64,000 nucleotides of DNA from Ctena decussata (lineage: Eukaryota; Mollusca; Bivalvia; Lucinida; Lucinidae). Under the pieces are notes generated by a model. It searched no databases, was not told the DNA's origin, and saw nothing but the letters and a program-made list of their open reading frames with translations. Shown here one piece after another: positions 1 through 11,459 of this stretch; position 1 is the stretch's first letter; every line of letters begins with the position of its first letter. Made by a program: the position numbers and the translations under genes. Location: the NCBI GenBank assembly GCA_963989385.1, contig OZ022501.1, forward strand, positions 21,228,102-21,292,101. The letters are read 5' to 3'.

Positions 1-159
1 AAAATAAATCATTATTTTTCTATCTGAAACCACTCTTCTTTTTTATTTACACCACATCTGGGAATCAGAGGAACCCACTTGTAACGTTCCGGCTCCTTTG
101 ACACGGCCTTGGTAATCCTGAAATTCTGACTTGTTACACAAGGGAGTCGGAACGTTACA
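1..159 (+). mobile_element. 3' part of the 5' LTR of a Gypsy-type retrotransposon
   Basis: This stretch recurs at about 26,985-27,128 in the same orientation with roughly 94% identity. Gag and pol homology on the + strand lies between the two copies. It ends in a CA dinucleotide (158-159) and is followed within five bases by a primer-site-like TGG. The end of the repeat contains a near-perfect inverted repeat (80-100 against 139-159, 19 of 21 positions), so the R/U5 end could form a hairpin. The 5' end of the LTR lies outside the window. Confidence 0.75.
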
Positions 160-163
160 GATT

Positions 164-181
164 TGGCGTCACAAGTGGCGA
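164..181 (+). promoter_or_regulatory. Putative tRNA primer-binding site of the Gypsy element
   Basis: The 18 bases begin with TGG, the complement of a tRNA 3' CCA, and start four bases after the LTR end. This is where minus-strand cDNA synthesis would be primed. I cannot tell which tRNA would pair without a tRNA set. Confidence 0.5.
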
Positions 182-230
182 ATTTTTAATGTAGAATGAG
201 ATAGAAGAAAGAAATAGAATAATAGTACAT

Positions 231-494
231 GGCCGGGCCGCGTAGCGCAATCGGTTGGGTACCTGACTCATAAGTTAGAGGTCCTGGGTTCGAAACCCGG
301 TCTGCTCACATACTTTGTCTCCTTCCTTTGATTCAAGAAGGGCAGTTGTCAGTTACTGGCAAAAGTATGTACACATAGTACTGGTTAACCGCTTAGGAGG
401 TCTAAGTCTTCCCAGGAATAGTGTGGTTAGGTTAACTGACCGTCCCGACATGACCGTAGCTGTTTACCGTGGACGTTAAGCATCAAATCAATCA
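231..494 (+). mobile_element. tRNA-derived SINE (family 1), full length
   Basis: The head folds like a tRNA. It has an A-box-like segment near 243-254, a CAT anticodon-loop triplet near 269-271, and a consensus pol III B box (GGTTCGAAACC) at 287-297. The body after about 310 is shared with copies at 32,747-33,015 and 60,451-60,645 and ends in a short ATCA-type repeat. Flanking AGTACAT and AGTATAT may be a diverged target duplication. It sits in the 5' leader of the Gypsy element, between primer site and gag, so it inserted later. The tRNA-like part is not a functional tRNA gene, because it runs straight into the SINE body. Confidence 0.85.
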
Positions 495-644
495 AGTATA
501 TACGTTTTTTTTATTAATAAATTCAGAAAAAGTCAAATTTTCTCTGTAGACTTGATTCCAGTGATTAACTGACTCAGTCTGAAAATAGAAAATAAGTACC
601 TGTTTTAATATTCTGATTCTGGTGGTTACTCTCTACATTAGAAT

Positions 645-1990
645 ATGGATCAAGAAAATATTTTAAACATGTCTTTGGAACAAGAAAACAAAACTGAGCG
701 AGTTTCACGTCGAAGTAGAAGAGATAATAGTACAGCCTCTCTAGTCAGTCTAGGACTGACAGAGACATTCAGTCTCAGATAACGTCTCTAGCATATGAAG
801 TAAAGACCACAGTCATGTCCCTGAGTGATACTTTGGAAAATAGATTAGATAGAGTAAATGAAAAACTGAATGATGTACAGAGGCATATTAGTGACCTAGA
901 AAATAGAAACACAAATAACATGATTGGTAGAAGTGCGACTTCGCAGGTTCCTTCTTCAGATCGAACTGAGGTGCAAAATAATTTACACGCACAGGGTGAA
1001 GCAGCCAGTTTGACTGGATGTGCTGATAAGCACTCTAGTACTAAGGTTAAGCCGCAACTCTACGATGGGTTAACAGACATCGATGGGTATTTAACACAAT
1101 TTAGTATAGTAGCAGAGATAAATTGTTGGAATAGTCAAATTAAAGCATTACATTTGGCTAGCAGCTTAACTGGTAGTGCTAGGTCCCTTCTTACTGAATT
1201 AGATGTCGATCAAAGGCGATAATACTCATACTTGTTAAAGCACCTCAGACCCGATTTGGTACTGTTAGCAGAGCTGAGATCTACCGAGCTCAGCTTAAAA
1301 ATACATGTAGAATCAGACAAAAAAAAAAGGAGGCAATCCCAGAAATGGCCCAAAATATAAAGAAATTAACAAGATAAGCATACCCAAGCTCGGATTTGAT
1401 TAATACGTTGGCAATAGATCATTTTATTGACACATTACTTGATTCTGAAATGAGGTTAAGACTAAGAGAGTGTAGCCCCAAGACAATACAGGAAGCCGAT
1501 GCTTAAGCTGTAGAAATGTAGGCACAGAGGGTAGCAGATGGACAGAGTAGCCGTACCATAGAGTCCATTGGTGAGACCTCTGGTGATAGTTTGTTTTCAA
1601 ATGAGGTAAAGAAGATTACTGAGACTGTAGATAAGTTGGCCGACTAGGTAAATAAAATACAAAATAGGCAAGAAACTATAGATTTCCAGTGAAGGAGTGG
1701 TAACAGTGAAGGAGTGGTAAAAGGCAACCTAATACACATAATTTTGCATCAATCAGGTCACAGCGACCAAATACAAACTACAAACAGCAATGGAGGGGTG
1801 GGGGGGGGGGGGGGGGGGGGCAAGCAACCAAAATAACAAACAAAATAGAAAGAGTTTTGTGAAACAGCCAGATCAGAGAAATAGTTTTGGGAGACAGCCC
1901 GATCACAATAATAGTTTTGGTAGACAGCATGAACAGGGAAACGAGAACAGGTCAAGTTTAGGGACCGCAGCTCGACCTGCGAGCATGTAA
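645..1990 (+). pseudogene. gag: Degenerate gag of the Gypsy element
   Basis: The ATG at 645 opens a basic, Gln/Glu-rich segment. A frameshift near 780 passes to the frame beginning MSLSDTLENR at 815, which has a coiled-coil-like heptad stretch and then the gag core (YDGLTDIDGYLTQF, and a region around ALHLASSLTGSA). After a stop near 1,220 homology continues with repeated in-frame stops through an LRxRxxxP-type capsid segment near 1,440-1,480. The last part is Asn/Gln/Arg-rich and carries short repeated units (NSFGRQPD). No CCHC knuckle is visible. A 21-base G run at 1,800-1,820 interrupts it and is likely slippage. The gene would supply the particle protein of the retrotransposon but cannot be translated as one protein now. 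Confidence 0.75.
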
Positions 1991-2029
1991 GGTCCAAAAT
2001 TATACAATTAAATGGCAAGGGTAATGAGG

Positions 2030-2110
2030 ACGATTGGTATTTTGTTTGTGCGAAAGGAAATGAAAAAACGGTGACACTTTCGTGTGACTCTGGTGCGAAT
2101 AGGACTATCC
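2030..2110 (+). pseudogene. pol: Retropepsin (protease) N-terminal part, cut by a MITE
   Basis: An aspartic-protease active-site tetrad D-S-G-A is encoded at 2,086-2,097, preceded by a hydrophobic strand, as in retropepsins of LTR elements. The reading frame runs into a TTAA-flanked MITE at 2,115, 18 bases after the tetrad. The rest of the protease resumes beyond that insert, at about 2,607. In the family this enzyme cleaves the Gag-Pol polyprotein; here it is inactive because of the insertion and a later frameshift. Confidence 0.75.
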
Positions 2111-2114
2111 TTAA

Positions 2115-2602
2115 AGTCTCCATAGTCCTACAAGTGATAAAAACGTCTAAACGCAAATCGTTATAAAAGAGCTTCAATCTTCACGTTTGGTGATAAAATA
2201 TGGAATGATGTGGATAGATTGATCCATTTACCTGGTAAAAGTATCGGAACGTGTTTTTGAAAGACAAATATTCGTTCTACAAAATACAGATTATCTTTTC
2301 TGGTTTCCCGTTGAGCGATGCAATATAAACAAAAGCGGTATAAAGAATGGGTCTCCACTGCTGTACATTGTATTTTTACCATTTTTTCATTGTTTACGAA
2401 ATCGAAAGTAGGTCATTTTCGTTGGCAACTTAATTTACCCAAATCAATTTTCGAATCCTTTTCATATGAAACTCAATGCTGTTTTTAAATTATTGGTTCA
2501 AAGTTGGCTAATCGCTGTGATTTACTCTGACGAAACTATGGCGAGAAGCTTGCAGCGATACCTCACGATAAAATTTTTCATGCTGATAGAGCTATGGGGC
2601 CT
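2115..2602 (+). mobile_element. TTAA-targeting MITE, family A copy 1
   Basis: The element is flanked by TTAA at 2,111-2,114 and 2,603-2,606. Its ends are inverted repeats: AGTCTCCATAGTCCTA at the left, and AGGCCCCATAGCTCTATCAG read inward from the right. Copies with the same ends occur at 20,403-20,876 (inverted) and 25,509-26,652. It has no coding capacity and so depends on a transposase elsewhere. TTAA duplications are known for piggyBac and Kolobok superfamilies; the AGG end fits Kolobok slightly better. Removing it with one TTAA rejoins the retrotransposon protease. Confidence 0.88.
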
Positions 2603-2606
2603 TTAA

Positions 2607-3126
2607 CAGTTCTCTTTTGAATAACTCAACATGGAAAGATAGACTAAAGTGTGGAAATTTGTCTCTTTCCTGTTAACATTATGTTAATGACAATTGCAGG
2701 GGAGAGTAAACCTTTTTTGGGAAAAGCAGTAGTTCAGCTATGTATCTTCAAGCATGAAGTTTTATTTGCTGATATAACTCGGGATTGTTTTCTTGGTATT
2801 GATTTCATGATGGAAAATAAATGTGATTTAATTATTAGTAAAAGCTGTCTAAAGGTTAAAGGAGAGGAGATACCTTGTTATATGAGTAGTAGTTCCCATC
2901 CATTATGTTGCAGAGTGGCTCTAGTAGAAAATGTGAGTGTTCCTCCTGAATCTGAAATTATTGTTTCTGGAAAACCTCTTGATAACTTTGATCGAAGTAC
3001 TGCTTGGGGTAGTGGAAGCTGCAATGAAATTTGTACAGGATACAGGATTGTTGGTGGTTAAGGTTTTGGTTGATACAAAAAAAAGAAATATCTCTTTGAG
3101 ACTTATAAACATAAGCAGGGACTCAG
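2607..3126 (+). pseudogene. pol: Retropepsin C-terminal part and pol linker
   Basis: After the MITE the protease continues, with one frame change near 2,650, into the typical distal segment: FLGKAVVQ, then ADITRDCFLGIDFM, the hydrophobic-Ile-Leu-Gly motif that closes the retropepsin fold (around 2,770-2,810). Downstream is a Val/Pro-rich linker, a frameshift near 3,050, and a conserved LRLINIS stretch at about 3,100 that precedes RT in this Gypsy group. The reading then stops at another TTAA insertion (3,131). Confidence 0.75.
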
Positions 3127-3130
3127 TTAA

Positions 3131-3989
3131 GGTGGCGATAATCACTGATTTTGGGCAAACACAAAAATCTGCATAAAACACTCAAAATACCACTGATCTT
3201 TCCAAAACTTAGCATATGCCTTCTTTATGTTGTTTCTGACAATTCAGACTCCCAAAATGCAGCATTTGTTAATGTTAAAAAGTGTTTTATAAGGAAAGAC
3301 CAAAGGGTAGTTTTGTGCGCAATAATCTGAAAAAATAATATTGTTATTGAAAATATACTTAGTGCTGAGAGTTCCTTGTTGCATTATGGAGAGCGTACTA
3401 GCAATTATTTTTTCAAACTTTTTCACACATTATAAGGCTGAGCAGATGAAAAAAGATGCGGTCTGTGTCCAATTTTTTTTTGTCAAAGCACACAGGTGAG
3501 ACAAGTGAGACTATTTTCACAAGGTTGAACAATTTCATCTACACACCAGTGATCATGTAAGTAATGTAGTATTTATACTGTAGGTGTTACATCGGTATGC
3601 TTGCCTACCCTATATTTAATAAATGCATCCAGTGTACATTACCTTGTACATGGTTGAACATTTGAGAAAAAGCTACCGTTTTCATCGGGTCTACATTACA
3701 ATTTGAGAAAGAGTTGGAATAAATAATTGCTAGTGCGCTCTTCATTATGCAATAACGCACCTTCAGTACTATGTAAATTTTCAAAAACGATGTTAATTTT
3801 TTTGATAAATGCGCAGAAAACTCCCCTTTGATCTTTCCTTATAAAAACACTTTTTTAAGCAGCATGTACGTCTATTTTGTATTCTAAACTGTAAAGGACA
3901 ACAAAAATAAGAAGTCTGCTAACTTTCAGGGAGATACCTTACTTTTTATGGTTTTATGCAGATTTTTACATTTACCATAAATCACCACC
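3131..3989. mobile_element. TTAA-targeting foldback MITE, family D
   Basis: The 859 bp element is flanked by TTAA at 3,127-3,130 and 3,990-3,993. Ends are inverted: GGTGGCGAT at the left, and GGTGGTGAT read inward from the right. The inversion continues into arms of about 300 bp: a block at 3,270-3,430 reappears inverted at 3,710-3,870, including the paired AGTGTTTTATAAGGAAAGA. There is no coding potential. Cutting it out with one TTAA rejoins the pol linker without a frame change. The ends differ from family A, so it is a separate family using the same target. Confidence 0.85.
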
Positions 3990-4055
3990 TTAATGTGAAT
4001 AAGGACACGGTAATGACACGTTTGCAGCCCTGTCAGCTCTATCGGTAGTTAAAGG

Positions 4056-5000
4056 TTGTGTTCTTTGGATTCGAGTAAATCTGTCCAGCCAGAATTACCT
4101 AAACATATGGTACAGCTATACGAGCGGTCTTCAGAAAATTTAGATAAACAGCAGAAAGCCAGATTATGTCAATTTCTGATTAAGCATCAGGATATTTTTT
4201 CAAAATCGTCCAGTGATATTGGGCATACCTCACTACTGCAACATCATATTAATATACAAAATGCTAAACCCGTAAAAAGCATTCTATAGAATATCCTTAG
4301 CAAAACGAAAAGCGACCGAGCAAGATATTCAGCAAAAGGCTGAAGATTGCATAATCTAAAAATGTCCCCAGAGTACTTGGAATGCTCCAGTAGTTATGAT
4401 AACTAAACCAGATCAGTCCATTAGACTTTGTTGTGATTTTCGAGGGTTGAATGAGATGACGGTGAAAGAATGTCAGTCCCTACCACGAATTGATGATACT
4501 CTTGATGCACTTTCTGAGTCGAAATGGTGATCATGTCTTGATATGAAATCTGGGTATTGGCAAGTCGATATTGCAGAGGAAGACAGACATCTTACGGCAT
4601 TTTGTTATACCTGGTGGTGAGCAGTGGCAGTGGCGTAAGCTTGCTTTTGGGCTTTGCAATGCGCCTTCTACATTTACTCTTTTGATGCAAATGGTATTTT
4701 CTGGACTTCTATGGACAATTGTCGTTCTCTACTAAGATTGTATCATTTGCCATTCAAAGACCTTTGAAGAGCAGTTCACAAACTTGAAATTGGTATTTGA
4801 ACGGTTGAGAAATTATAATTTGAAACTTAATCCTAAGAAATGCTACTTATTTCAGAAAGAGGTCACATTTTAGGTCATACAATAAGCAAAATGGAGTAGG
4901 CACATCCGCTGATAAAATTCGAGCTGTGAAAAATTGGCCCACCCCCCAGGAATGCTAAGGAAGCAAAAAGTTTCATATCTTTTGCAAGTTACAATAGGTC
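4056..5000 (+). pseudogene. pol: Gypsy reverse transcriptase, degenerate
   Basis: The pre-RT spacer (HQDIFSKSSSDIGHT at about 4,190) is followed, across several frame changes, by the RT fingers and palm: IRLCCDFRGLNEMT (~4,420-4,460), LDMKSGYWQVDIAEEDRHLT (~4,538-4,597), WRKLAFGLCNAPSTF (~4,630-4,675), and a catalytic region at ~4,725-4,745 where a stop codon replaces the residue before the first Asp and the second Asp is not readable. Thumb homology (KLNPKKCYLF) follows at ~4,830. The family copies element RNA into DNA. The in-frame stops and the broken catalytic box show this copy is dead. Confidence 0.85.
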
Positions 5001-5004
5001 ATAT

Positions 5005-5415
5005 GTGTATCAGTTTGCAACTGTTGCCAGGCCTCTCCACCAGCTTGCAGAAAAGGAAAGAACATTAGAATGGACAAATGAGTGTGAAAGGTCTTTTCAA
5101 GTTATTAAAGATGCATTATGTAGTGTTCCAACTTCAGCCTTTTCGACAGAGAGTGATACCTTTGATTTAGAGTATGATGCTTCAAATGTGGCGCAAGGCA
5201 GCGTACTCTTTCAAATTCAGAATAGTGAAGAGAAAATTATTTGTTACATTAGCAGATGTTTCTCCAAGGCTGAGAGGAACTACTGTGTGACTCAAAGAGA
5301 GCTTTTGGCAGTAGTAAATCCAAATAAACATTTTCACAATTACTTGTATGGAAATAAGTTCATCATTAGAAGTGATCATGGGAGTCTACGTTGGTTGCTT
5401 AATTTTAAAATGTAA
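5005..5415 (+). pseudogene. pol: Gypsy RNase H domain
   Basis: This is the best-preserved piece, an uninterrupted 136-codon ORF. It begins in the RT connection (ARPLHQLAEK), then has the RNase H signatures: FDLEYDASNVAQGSVLFQ with the first catalytic Asp, an Asn-Tyr-x-x-x-x-Arg-Glu segment (RNYCVTQRELLAVV) with the catalytic Glu, and the SDHGSLRWLL strand with the next catalytic Asp. The domain removes the RNA strand from cDNA hybrids. It ends in a stop where the tether to integrase should continue. Confidence 0.85.
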
Positions 5416-5869
5416 GATGGTCAGTTAGCGAGGATGTGATGTTGACTTTCCTATCCGATGATGACTTTTCTATACAGCAATGTGCTGGAAGATTACACCG
5501 CAATTGTGACGCTTAATCTAGGAGGCCCTGTATTGACCTGATGGTAAATACTGTGAGAAAGTAGAAAATAAATTTTGTGGCAAATCGGTTGAAGAAAATA
5601 GTCAAATACAGGTGACAGAAGATGTAGTCAGAGATAGTAGTTCTTTTGAGAGGAACTTTGTTGATATTAGTACACAAAACAAGAATGAGAATATAGACTA
5701 AATAGAAGTGTAGGTGTTTGCCAGGGAGAATTTTTAGAACCATATTATATCTTAATGAAAGACAAATTGAGGAAAATTGGGTCAGACTGAGCAAAGGGGT
5801 AGCGAGTTGCATACGTATGATAGAGTAGGGGCAACTAGGAATAAGGTAGAAGAATCTGAGCCATAGCCC

Positions 5870-6578
5870 GGTATGTCCAGTGACGATAACCCAGATAGTC
5901 CTGATACTGACACAGGGTTAGGTGATCTCTGTAAAAATGTTAGTCTAGAAGAAGAAATAGACTGTGATAATTATGACAGAAATAAAGTGAGAGAGCTTCA
6001 GTTAGCTGATCCTATCCTGAAAAAGTTACATGTATGGAAAGAAAGTGAGAGAAAAGCCAGAGTGGTGTAACATAGCTTACCAAGTCTTGGAAGTTAAGTA
6101 TTATTGGCAATATGGGACCTTCCCTGTATAAGGGATGGAGTGTTATATGGAAAATGGGAAAACTTTAATGGGAAAGAAATTACATTTTAACTAGTTGTCC
6201 CGAAGTCTCGAGACATTTTATTTTGTCCCAATTACATGATACACGGCTGGTGCCCATCTTGGTGTTACAAAAATCATTTAAAAGTCAGCGAACGTTTCTT
6301 TTGGTATGCTATGAAAAAGGATATAAGCGAATGGTGCTCTTGTTGTAAAATCTCGGGTTCACGCAAGGTGACCAAGAAGAAAGCTAAAGCTCCCATGAAA
6401 CAGTGTAACGTTGGTTTACCTATGGAGAGGATAGCAATAGACTTTAGTCCTCTTCCCAGGTCAAACACAGAAAATGTTAATGTCCCAAAGAGATATTTAA
6501 TGTTAATTGGGGATAATTCTACCAAATGGACTGAAGCTATACCAATAGAAAAACTTGAGACAAACACTGTAGCAAAGT
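5870..6578 (+). pseudogene. pol: Gypsy integrase, N-terminal half
   Basis: An acidic linker (5,873-6,070) leads into the integrase zinc-binding region, read in two frames around 6,200-6,360: a His pair near 6,235-6,290, then the Cys pair in EWCSCCKI. The catalytic core starts near 6,420 with PMERIAIDFSPLP, whose Asp is the first of the DDE triad, followed by MLIGDNSTKWTEAIPIEK. Homology stops abruptly after TVAK at about 6,578. The matching C-terminal half resumes at about 20,339, so a ~13.8 kb block was inserted here. Confidence 0.85.
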
Positions 6579-8869
6579 ATAAAGATGGGCAAATATCAGG
6601 AATTAATACAATCAAATCCCAAATTCCGCTCTCAAAACTAATAGGGAAAGAAGCACATACACACAGAAAGTGACACAAGTTTACGAAAGACACGCACAGT
6701 AAACCGAATGAGCAGCTGTTTCCCAAACAAATGGTCATTCAGCTACCCCAATAACAGCATCAACATCAATTTTTACTCATTTTTAGCTCACCTGAGTCAG
6801 CGGCTCCGGGGGAGCTTATAGGATGGTAAAGCTCAGTTGTCCGTCCGTCCGTCCACAATTTCAAACGACTTCTCCTCTAAAACCGCTAAGCCGATTATAG
6901 CCAAATTTCACATAGAGCCTCCTGGGACCTTAGGAACGAAAAACTGTTCAAACGATCCGGGTCACATGACCAATATGGCCGCCACGCCCATATATGATTA
7001 AAAAACCTAAAAAACTCTTCTTCTCTAGAACCAATATGGCGATGGCCTTGAAACTTGGTATGTAGCATCGAGTACGCAAGTGCTATCAAGATTGTTCAAA
7101 TTATGACCTTGGGTTGACCTTGACCTTTTTTTACGGTAAGGTCAAATTTGTTTCCTTATGCTTTTATATGGCAAAATGCTACGACATAAGATATCTTGGA
7201 AACTATTGAAGATTTTGGGCAAAAAATTGGCATCTACAGTCATCTTAAGAGTCATTCTCTGTAAGCACCAAAAAATTGCAATAGGGGGTGAAAATGACAT
7301 ATCTCAGATTCTGATGAAACTTAGTGTCTCTTTTGATTATGTCAAGTGATGAACAAAAATACAATTTTTTCGCCAATCAAACTGTCCGTTTCCATGGCAA
7401 CGAGGATTTTCTCTTTTTTGGCCTAATTTGGTGATTTTTCCTATAAAAAATGCCAGATTTGACACCAGTTGTATTGACAGTATTTCTCAACAAATGTTAT
7501 TGACACTCATGTCTTTTAAGAGACCCATGTAAGGGCTGTGTATGGATAGAAATTTTTTTCTTTATACTGCTATTGTCAAGGAGTAGGTGACCTCGACTTC
7601 TGTCTAGTAAAGCATCTCTTTAAAAACATCCAAAATTGGCCAATTTTGAAAGCACTTTGTTAGAAAATGCGGCTATAGATTTTTTTTCATTCTCTTGGTA
7701 CAGAGAGTATAACACCTAGCTCTTAACATATCAAAAAATTGGAGTTGGTATATTTTCTAAATTGAAAATAATTTTCTTTGAATTTAGTCACCGTCAGGAA
7801 AATCAGAAGAAACTGTCATAGCAGAAAATCTGTTATAAGAGATAATATCTGGACAATGTTAAGCAAATATGAGCAGTAATACAAATAAATAGATTGAATA
7901 CAGTGGAGGGAAGTTACATAAATACTTTTCTCATTCAGAAGTATGCTTAAAATGTACAATTTGGGGTGCAATTACCCCACCCACTTCCACTGAATATGAA
8001 ATGAATGCAAAAGTTACATGCCATGGATAATATATCACAAGTTTCCATAATTGTGAGTAAACTGAAATAATTTTAAAAGATCACCACATGTTTGCTGTCA
8101 TAATTTTTTTTATTCATTGTTTATCATTTGGTAACCATGGTAACTGTTATTCTATTATGGGTCAGTGTTCGTTTAGACGGATATTTACAGAAAATCGTTT
8201 CAATGCTGATGAAACGTATTCCTTATTATTTACTTTTTACATATGCATACGCATCCTAAGTGTTGATTTTGTTGAATAATATACGATAAATCAGTATTTT
8301 TATAGTTGCTATGACAAAAACCACTCATTCCTTCCACAAAGAAATCAGTCAATCTGAGTGTATGTAGTACAATGTAGAGAAAGAACAGCAACTGAGCAAA
8401 ATAGAGATAGATACATGCACTGGAGAAGAAATAAAGCACATATACAATGTTTATATTTTTTCATTCCTTAATATGTTTAATCTGTATATCTAGGGGGTGA
8501 GTTACCCCACCCACCTCATTTAGTTATACAACAAATTCATAAGTTAAATACTATGAGTTTGATGATAAAATAGCACCTGGTACACTTGTTTTAAGGTTGT
8601 TCATCACATGGCTGGTCTGCATAAGCTTTGTTTTTGTAAAAGTTCAGGCACGCATGCAAATATGCATGCACATACACCAAACTGAAGTTTTGTCGACTGT
8701 CTTGCTTACGGCAAGCGGGGTCGACAAAATACTCCTGTGACCTTAAAAATGGCATCAAGGTCGCCAAGTTCTAAGTCTTCGTCTTGCCTAAAAGGTTGAT
8801 CTTTGCAAGTTTGGTAAAAATGAATCTACTGGTTCAAGATACATCTTCGTTTTTCAGGACAAATAAAAA

Positions 8870-10250
8870 AATGACCCTTAAAAATAGGGTCAAAGTCACC
8901 AAAACCTATCTAGAAACATGGTAACTAACAAGGCCTCACCTTTATGAGACTGTTGGTGGAATTTTAGTCGTATGTTAACAGCTTTCTGTTACCATGTTGT
9001 TTCTTCATATTGTTTGGAAATAAGCCTCTGGTAGAGTATTAAGACGGGGCAAAAAAAAAATCATGACTGTTTTAACAAAGGCAACAGGAACCTGGAGTTA
9101 CCATTCTTGCACTCTGCACACCTTCAGATATTCTGATGATGCTTTAAATTTGTACCAAGTTTTGTGAAAATATCTTCAAAAGCTTTAAAGTTATAGATCG
9201 GACAAGGTCTCAATACCCAAATTTACAAAGGGATATAATTCTGTTTAACATAAATGAAGGTGCAGTTATGGTTCTTTTTCTCTACAAATTGTTTGATGAT
9301 GCTTTACATTTGTATCAATTTATAAGAAAATATATTCTACAGTTTTAAAGTTAGAGAGTACTGAAAATTACAAAAGGGCATAATTCTGTGAAATGTAGAT
9401 GAAGTTGCAGTTTTAATTTTCTTCACATCGTCTGATAATGCTTTATATTTGTACAAAATTCCAAGAAAATATCTTTGACGGTTTAAAAGCTGAATAGCAG
9501 ACAAAATTTGTATATTTTAAATTACAAAGAGAAATAATTCAGTACAAAAATAGATGGAGTTGTGGTTCTTATTCTCTGTAGATCGTCTAAAAATGTTTTG
9601 TATTTGTACACAGTTTCATGAAAATATCTTTGAGAGTTTTAAAGTTATAGAGCTGACAAGATTTCCGTACTGAAAATTACAAAGGGGCATCATACAGTAA
9701 AAAACATAGGTAGAGTTATGGTTTTTGTTGTCTGCACATCGTCTGATGATGTTTTACTTTCGTACCAAGTTTTGTGAAAGTATCTAAAACGGGTTTAGAG
9801 TTATGGAGCAGACACAATTTCCGTTCTGAAATTACAAAGGGGCATAATTCAATGAAAAATTTAGAAAGAGTTACACTTTATGTTCTCTGCACATCGTCTG
9901 ATAATGCTTTACATTTGTACCAAGTTTCATGAAAATATCTGAAACAGTTTCAAAGTTGTGGAGCGGACACGATGTCCGTACCAAAAAAATTACAAAGCGG
10001 CATATTTCAGTAAACAATGTAGATGGAGTTGTGGTTCTTTCTCTCCGCATATTGTCTGATGCTGTTTTACACTAGTACCAAGTTTCATGAAAACATCACA
10101 AAGAGTTTCAGAGTTATGGAGCGGACACGATTATCGTACCAAAAAATTACAAAATTTCAAATTACTTCGTCTGGCGGGGCCCTTATAATCAGTTATGAAT
10201 CTTCTCCAAATGATGATTTAGGGCTAGTTTAGCATAATTCCAACAAATTC
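8870..10250 (+). repeat. Degenerate tandem array, ~155 bp unit
   Basis: About eight or nine units are recognised by the recurring words ATTACAAAGGGGCATAATTC, CTGCACATCGTCTGATGATG and AGTTTCATGAAAATATC. It lies in the loop of the 7 kb foldback element. Units are too diverged for exact edges. ORFs here are by-products of the repeat. Confidence 0.75.
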
Positions 10251-10299
10251 TTCCGAATATAGGGTATAGATAAGCCATTTTTTAAAACATTTTAAGATC

Positions 10300-11190
10300 A
10301 TCTTTGACCTTCAAAACAGAATAAAGGTCAAAGAATCCATTCAGCAGATTTCTATGACTTCCTCGGACCTTTAAAACTTCTATATTTATGGATAGATTTC
10401 AAAATGATTGTGCACAGTTGTTCTCCTTGATGAGCAGAAGTGTCATTTGCAACATTCGTTCAGGTAGGTCCAAGGTCAAGGTCACACTTAACGGTAAAAT
10501 GGTCATATATTGAGTTTGTCCGAGCCATTACTTCCACATTTATAGATGGATTTCAAAATAATTTGGCACAATTGTTCTCCTTTATGAGTAAAAGTGCTAT
10601 TCGGAACATTTGGTCAGATAGGGCCAAGGTCAAGGTCACATTCAAAGGTCAAATGATAAAATGTGTCATAAATTGAGCTTGTCCAGGCCATAACAGCTAC
10701 ATATATGCATGGCTTAAAAAACAACAACAAAAAAAAAAAACAAAAACGGCACAGTTGTTCTCCTTGATGAGTTTATGTACCATTTGAAAATTCTGCAGGT
10801 ATATCTAAGGTCAAGGTTACACTTGAAGGTCAAATGATAAAAATAGTCATAAACCGGGTTTGTCCTGGCCATTACTTCTACATTTATGGATGGATTTCAA
10901 AACAGTTTGGCACAATTGTTCTCCTTGATGAGAAGAAGTGGCATGTGGAATTTATCAAGGTAGGTCCAAGGTCAAGGTCACACTTGAGGGTCAAATGATA
11001 AAAAATTGTCATAAACTGAGCTTGTCCAGGCCATACAATTTATACAGTTATGCATGAATTTCAAAATAATTTGGCACAATTGTTCTCCTTGACGAGTAGA
11101 AATGTTTGTTCAGGTTGGTCCAAGGTCAAGGCCACACTGCAAGGTCAAATAAAAAAAATCGTCATAATGTGTGCTTGTCATGGCCATAGT
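10300..11190 (+). repeat. Degenerate tandem array, ~170-175 bp unit
   Basis: Roughly five units share GTCCAAGGTCAAGGTCACAC, GGCACAATTGTTCTCCTT and CTTGTCCAGGCCAT. The unit sequence differs from the neighbouring arrays at 8,870 and 11,460. No coding potential is seen. Confidence 0.75.
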
Positions 11191-11459
11191 TCCACTTGTT
11201 TTCCTTCATAAGAGAAAAGTAAAAAAAAAAAAAATGCTGTATCATGAAATTGTTTGGCTTCTTTCTAATAAGTAAATGAAGCAGTTAGTCTTGACATACT
11301 TACAGGTCACTAAAGCAAACAGCGGGCTCGACAAGTTGTCCCTGGACAACCATCTAATTAATTCTTTCCCATGTTCCAATGGTGTGTCTGTGCAAGTTTG
11401 GTCTCAATCGATCTGTTCATTCCGGAGATATGGTGCAAGCAAGCCATTTTTAACACTGT

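Noticed and set aside
232..310. tRNA-Met gene
   Set aside because: It has the tRNA shape but continues directly into a conserved SINE body that is repeated at two other places; the tRNA part is a SINE head.
1758..2382. Minus-strand ORFs over gag end and MITE
   Set aside because: No family match, and they run through the G-run and into the MITE; they are shadows.
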